Assembly: GCA_035995725.1 (NCBI GenBank)
Contig: DASYKE010000115.1
Coordinates: 1-17,701 of the forward strand
Direction of reading: 5' to 3'
DNA: 17,701 bases
DNA from: JAQGLW01 sp035995725
GTDB taxonomy: Bacteria > Pseudomonadota > Gammaproteobacteria > Burkholderiales > Burkholderiaceae_D
Part shown: in pieces, positions 14,501 through 17,701 of the stretch
Position numbering within the stretch: position 1 is the first letter of the stretch
Layout of the letters: the number at the start of each line of letters is the position of its first letter
Translations under genes and position numbers: made by a program
The notes under the pieces: model-generated
What the model saw: the letters and a program-made list of their open reading frames with translations, nothing else
Database searches by the model: none
Told to the model about the DNA's origin: nothing

Positions 14501-15497
14501 GCTGGCGAAATGCGATGTGCAAGTTGGAGATCGGCATTTTGGTTTCATTGTACAAACCCGGCGCAGCATTGATCAGCGTCAGTTCTCCCGCGCCGTCTTC
14601 GCCTGCGAACAAGGTAAGATCGAGCAGGGTATGCGGCATCTTTGGATCTACGGAAGAGAGATCCAGTGCTTGCACACTGACGTTCGCATTGCCCAGCGGC
14701 TGCGTAGAAAAGGGCCGCAATACGACGTGCCCTTTTGCATGTGCCTTATTGATGGCTAGATCGAAGGTGGTCGCGAAATCCGCCAATGACCCTCGGGCGC
14801 CGATATAACCGGAGCCGCCGGCCGTTCGATTCCCAATGATTGCTTCCGCACTGCTTGAAAAGCGTGCGTCCAAAGCGTACGGCTTGATGGCCGAAAGCGT
14901 GGCTTGGCCATTGAATTTCCCGGTGATCGAGTCGGTCTCTGATGCCGAACCAACCGTTAGCTGATCCACACCGAGCCGATAGCGCATGCCGTCGAAATCG
15001 ATATTGAAGGCGAACGCGCCAAGCCTGATGATGTTGACCGGCCCGCGGTCGATTTGTCCGCCATCGATCTGCACTTTATCTACTTGCAGCTTGAGCGGTA
15101 GTGCAATCTTGTCGGGTAGTCTTGCCGGTTCAGGGCTTTCCCGGATTTTTCTGGTGACGGCCAGATGACCGATGCGCAGCAAGCGCACATGCAGCCGCCC
15201 TTGCAGCAACGCCGACGGCCGCCAGTCGAGCCGCATATTGGTCAGCGTGAGCTGCTGGTTCGCGCTGTTCATTGAAAGCCGGTCGACCTGCACTGAATCG
15301 GCAAGATACCCGTGAATGCCATCGGCTTGTATTGCTCCAGCCGACAGCCTTTCCAACGCAGAGAAAGCCGCACGCATGCCGTTCTCGGTGCCGAGCAGCC
15401 AATAGCCGGGCGCTGACAGCAGTACGATCAATATGGCAATGACCGCCAGCCCGGCCCGCAGCCGCGACCTCGGCTTGCGCGCAATATCAGAAACCAT
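11556..15497 (-). CDS. tamB: Translocation and assembly module protein TamB (DUF490/AsmA-like)
   Basis: A 1313-residue protein. One N-terminal membrane anchor (residues 14-35, LRAGLAVIAILIVLLSAPGYWLL) is followed by a very long repetitive beta-rich region of the AsmA/TamB type, expected to form a hydrophobic-grooved beta structure spanning the periplasm. The C-terminal TamB domain ends with LSWLVLGHGL, VGKQISSRLRVSYQQGLE and SPRLTLEAEAGTRSALSLFYNIAFD, the usual signature of the part that contacts the TamA barrel. TamB works with TamA in outer-membrane protein assembly and, for the wider family, in phospholipid movement to the outer membrane. The ATG at 15497 is chosen: it starts inside the tamA stop region (11-base overlap), typical of coupled genes. 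A longer in-frame start at 15650 would lie inside tamA and prefix a non-homologous Arg/Ser-rich stretch. Confidence 0.93.
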   Translation of the reverse strand: MVSDIARKPRSRLRAGLAVIAILIVLLSAPGYWLLGTENGMRAAFSALERLSAGAIQADGIHGYLADSVQVDRLSMNSANQQLTLTNMRLDWRPSALLQGRLHVRLLRIGHLAVTRKIRESPEPARLPDKIALPLKLQVDKVQIDGGQIDRGPVNIIRLGAFAFNIDFDGMRYRLGVDQLTVGSASETDSITGKFNGQATLSAIKPYALDARFSSSAEAIIGNRTAGGSGYIGARGSLADFATTFDLAINKAHAKGHVVLRPFSTQPLGNANVSVQALDLSSVDPKMPHTLLDLTLFAGEDGAGELTLINAAPGLYNETKMPISNLHIAFRQHAGQFSFDRVMAMLGSAKRPAGTVTGSGRYAGGALTLALRTSSLNLQRLDQRLRATQLTGTVDVRQAAGKQEFTIALMEPLKKNKLALSAHAVLADAGLAIDRAELRVGDGRVNASGHLNLSGRQDFSAQGLVSRFRLQDLGSFAQLPSLELNGNFSLRGTRALRLEADLAFQITESKFGGHPLQGDGQAQLRADSLIVPKLLLIAGANRLQMQGELSQRQSRLTFSLTAPNLEQLGPDFGGAIDANGSAHGSFDKPRVSIEWKAGNIRMPGKVQIGTMQGKADVDLDRNKPFFISTAAIDATASGLKTGERQLTSLSARLRFSPQPDAPLIVDLHGQGMSTGELRADSFNVKTDGTTAQHTLDALLVEPGQEWRLKASGGLRDLARSVQWQGSIERFDAAGRFVAHLTVPAALAVSQQRIQLDGFRLDANTAYVAIEQFVRDSRGMATHGRVERLQIAPLLKFAGPSPAAEADLQLDGEWNVKIADTLSGTVKFRRQRGDIVMRGSTPVALGLRILEASATASDGRIDLRLIAEGQQLGRIDVNADIGAAIRAGRFSIPPDALVSGSARIDIPTIGWAGPLLSPTLIAEGRMQSTISVSGTFAKPRFAGQIAGSGLRLFFTETGVDLRQGVLDGEFQDAELLVKALRFQNADGQLTISGPVNLASGTPSAQLSLIAQRFTLLNRSDRRLVISGESRIELAKGRVRIAGAFNVDSGFFDIGRKDAPRLSDDVVIVGRTEKSPNKIAAELDVSIALGDGVTVRGRGLNAVLAGQIRLLNAAGEPLQAQGSLRVAKGTYTAYGRELAIEQGMLRFTGPINNPALDILAMRRGQEVEAGVAVRGTVLAPRVTLVSEPSVPDAEKLSWLVLGHGLNTAGDTDMAALQTAAGVLLSESAATGVQSQIATAFGLDSVNLSTSQDNLRQRIVTVGKQISSRLRVSYQQGLETASSALLLHYTLSPRLTLEAEAGTRSALSLFYNIAFD

Positions 15498-17265
15498 ATC
15501 CGACCGAAAAGTGGAGGCGCAGCTTGCGCGTGGCGTGGCCGTAGGCCAAGTCGATATTGACCGGCCCGACCGGACTTTGCCAGCGCGCGCCGATACCGCT
15601 TCCCTGCTGCAAGCGGAAACCGCGCCAGGAATCGGCCGCATTGCCGGCATCGGTAAACACTGCCGCGCCCCATTGCGGCGTGATTGCGTAAACCAGTTCC
15701 GCGCTCAATACCGCGAGCACGGTGCCGCCCACTATTGCGCCGTTTTGCGCCACGCCCAGGCTATTGAACGCGTAGCCGCGCACAGTCTGATTACCACCGG
15801 TGCGGAACAATAAGTCGGCAGGAACGGATTCGCGGCCTGCAACGAAAACCTGACCAACCTGACCGCGCAACACCGTATGCCAGCGTCGGACTATCGGAGA
15901 CAGCCAGGTAGCGTTACCGACCACACGGCCGAGGTCGCGTTCATTCAATGGGCCGCGCGGACCGGCAGACAATTCAACCGACGCAACATATCCATGGTGC
16001 GGCGTGATGAGATTGTCAAGACGGCGCATCGTGTAGTTATAGGAAGCGATCAATGCCTGACGATTGTTGGCGGGGATGCCTGCAATTTTTTGCCGGTCAG
16101 CCAGATAGGAGACAGACCATGCTTGTTCATCCGTTTTTACCGGGCTGGTAAGCCGGGCGCCCGTGCGGATCTTGTCATCGGTTTCGCCCTCGATATTGGC
16201 GTGTTCATAATGGGCGCCGACGCTTGGGACCCAGCCGCCGCGGATTGCAGGCAGGAATACATCGGCACCGAGCAGGCCTGTTACCCGGTCTACCCGGAGT
16301 TCCGATTCAAGCCGCCAGCTGCGCTCCAAAAAGTTTCGATCAAGCCATTTTAATTGCGCCCGTGCACCGGTGTCGGTCGAAAAACCGACACCAAAGGCCA
16401 ACCGTTTGCGTTCGTTTTCGGTCAGGTCCAAGCGGATCGGCACGCGCTGCGGATGTTCGGGATCGACCTCGACAGTGGCAAAGACAGAGCGGAAATAACC
16501 AGTGTCTTGCAGCCGGCTCTGCAATTCGGTTAACTTTTCCTGGGAAAAAGGTTCGCCCGGTTGAATCGGGTTCAGCATATCGATCATGGCGCGCGAATAA
16601 CGTCTCAGACCTTGTATATCGAGTTCGCCAAACGTGAATGCCGGTCCGGAATCCACATCGACGGTCAATTCTGCAACACGCTTGTCGGCATCGATGCGCG
16701 CTTCGCTGGCGGCAATCCTGGCTGCCGGATAGTCCCTGTTCAACAAGCCTTTCAGCAGCATGTTCTTGGCATCGTTCCAGGCAGCCTGGCGGAATCGCTC
16801 GCCGGGTCGCAGGCTCCACTGGCGCCGCAGCAGCTCCATTCTTTGCGCGTGGGCCGCGTTTTTTGTAATTTCTCCGTCGAAACGGATATCGACTCCGGAC
16901 ACAACAGTGGGCATACCGAGCATCACATTAAAACGTGCGATCCAGCGTCCCTCTTCCTGACTCAGTGTGTAGTCGATAGTCGGTGAAAAATAACCTTCTG
17001 TCGCCAGAATTTCGCGGATTTGTTGCGGCGTAATGGCAACCAGACGCTGCAATTCTTCCACGCTCAGATCCGCATCGGCGGTATGACGCGCTATTTCCAG
17101 ATATTCATTCAGCAGGGGCGTAAAGGTCCCGGCACCGTTGATCTGTAGTGTATAGCCGCCCGTATTCTGCGCATGAGCAAAAAACGAGAGCAGCAGAAAT
17201 GATGGCAGGACTATAAGCCACCGCCATGGCAGATGCGGCGGCCATCGCAGGGCAATGCGCGCCAT
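15487..17265 (-). CDS. tamA: Translocation and assembly module outer-membrane protein TamA (Omp85 family)
   Basis: A 592-residue Omp85-family protein. A signal peptide (about residues 1-32, LIVLPSFLLLSFFAHA|QN) precedes three POTRA-type domains (about 38-105, 122-205 and 209-282; the last contains GELDIQGLRRYS and QSRLQDTGYFRSV) and a 16-strand-type D15 beta barrel. The barrel has the diagnostic lid-loop motif VRGY (495-498) and ends in LHFSVGYGF, the C-terminal aromatic signal read by the Bam machinery. With TamB it assembles a subset of outer-membrane proteins. The start is a choice: the frame extends 87 bases further to an ATG at 17352 (31 bases past that to a TTG is not needed), but only the ATG at 17265 places a normal signal peptide at the N-terminus. 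A weak GGAA lies 4 bases before it. Confidence 0.92.
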   Translation of the reverse strand: MARIALRWPPHLPWRWLIVLPSFLLLSFFAHAQNTGGYTLQINGAGTFTPLLNEYLEIARHTADADLSVEELQRLVAITPQQIREILATEGYFSPTIDYTLSQEEGRWIARFNVMLGMPTVVSGVDIRFDGEITKNAAHAQRMELLRRQWSLRPGERFRQAAWNDAKNMLLKGLLNRDYPAARIAASEARIDADKRVAELTVDVDSGPAFTFGELDIQGLRRYSRAMIDMLNPIQPGEPFSQEKLTELQSRLQDTGYFRSVFATVEVDPEHPQRVPIRLDLTENERKRLAFGVGFSTDTGARAQLKWLDRNFLERSWRLESELRVDRVTGLLGADVFLPAIRGGWVPSVGAHYEHANIEGETDDKIRTGARLTSPVKTDEQAWSVSYLADRQKIAGIPANNRQALIASYNYTMRRLDNLITPHHGYVASVELSAGPRGPLNERDLGRVVGNATWLSPIVRRWHTVLRGQVGQVFVAGRESVPADLLFRTGGNQTVRGYAFNSLGVAQNGAIVGGTVLAVLSAELVYAITPQWGAAVFTDAGNAADSWRGFRLQQGSGIGARWQSPVGPVNIDLAYGHATRKLRLHFSVGYGF

Positions 17266-17701
17266 GAATTTCCGGGTGGAATTTTTTATGACTGTTTCCG
17301 AACTTATTTTTTTGTTGAAATTTGCATTTTCAGTCACACTGATGCCGCGCATTTGCAAGAATGATCCCGTTATTTTCTAAAGCATACTTTTTCCTTATTT
17401 GTCGGGCTTGTCTGCAATCAAGCAATCGGCGAAGCCCGTTCGACTCCGCTGAGCAGAATGTCTGGTTATTGAATGCCATTGAACAGACGAATCGAAGCGA
17501 ATGCTTCAGATGCGCTATCGCAGCGAAAAAAATACCCGAAGATACCTAATGGGTAGTTGAAGTGCCTGGCCGGGCGGCGCTGTGGCGAGCGTGTCCAACT
17601 CAACCAATGCGGGCCGGAAAATGATCAGTGATGGTATTCTTCTCCGGGGCGGACCCTGCCACGGAATAGCCAGAATACCATTGTAGTATAGCCAAGTATG
17701 A
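17266..17701. other. Upstream region of tamA; no gene called
   Basis: 436 bases to the window edge. The first 87 bases could be coding if tamA begins at 17352. A + strand frame at 17361-17549 (62 codons) has no ribosome site or recognisable pattern. Several inverted repeats occur: CGGGCTT/AAGCCCG (17403-17409 and 17432-17438), GAAGC/GCTTC (17494-17507) and the 10-bp pair near the right edge. The tamA promoter should be here, but none stands out. Confidence 0.5.
17631..17681. repeat. Perfect 10-bp inverted repeat at the right edge
   Basis: ATGGTATTCT (17631-17640) and AGAATACCAT (17672-17681) flank 31 GC-rich bases that can form a further small stem. No T-tract follows on either side. Confidence 0.65.

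Noticed and set aside
3204..17433. The shared 11-mer CAATCGGCGAA at 3204-3214 and 17423-17433 as a dispersed repeat
   Set aside because: Matches of this length are expected by chance in a window this size, and the flanks differ.

Overview
The window looks like chromosomal DNA of a betaproteobacterium. The best fit is Burkholderiales, perhaps Oxalobacteraceae; this is inferred from the gene families, operon style and moderately GC-rich coding sequence, without any database search. No phage, transposase, CRISPR array, rRNA or tRNA was seen.

Left part, + strand (1-3230): the distal end of a malonate decarboxylase (mdc) operon. It holds mdcB (prosthetic-group precursor synthase), a periplasmic branched-chain-amino-acid-type ABC solute-binding protein, and mdcH (malonyl transferase that loads the decarboxylase acyl carrier protein). 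A hairpin plus T-tract closes the unit at 3200-3230. No malonate permease gene follows mdcH, so the solute-binding protein inside the operon is the odd element.

3264-4647, - strand: small envelope and stress-type genes. A good sigma70 promoter (4087-4115) drives a three-gene unit: a DUF2188-like protein, a 68-residue single-helix membrane protein and a GlsB/YeaQ-family membrane protein. Upstream of it lies a secreted, Ala/Lys-rich periplasmic protein with three CX10C repeats. Next, 5019-5945 (-) encodes a YihY/BrkB-type inner-membrane protein.

Middle part (6598-11022): a signalling cluster. A membrane histidine kinase (+; about eight TM helices, PAS, HisKA_3, HATPase) converges on a three-gene - strand operon. 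That operon encodes a sigma54 activator without a receiver domain, a NarL/FixJ-type response regulator and a stand-alone receiver. The 652-base region upstream of the kinase carries three back-to-back inverted repeats. A similar GCAAAATTT(T)GC motif lies upstream of both the kinase and the operon, which suggests shared control.

Right part, - strand (11556-17265): tamA and tamB, which overlap by 11 bases and encode the outer-membrane Omp85-type barrel and the inner-membrane-anchored periplasm-spanning protein of the translocation and assembly module. The right end (17266-17701) is the tamA upstream region and contains a perfect 10-bp inverted repeat.
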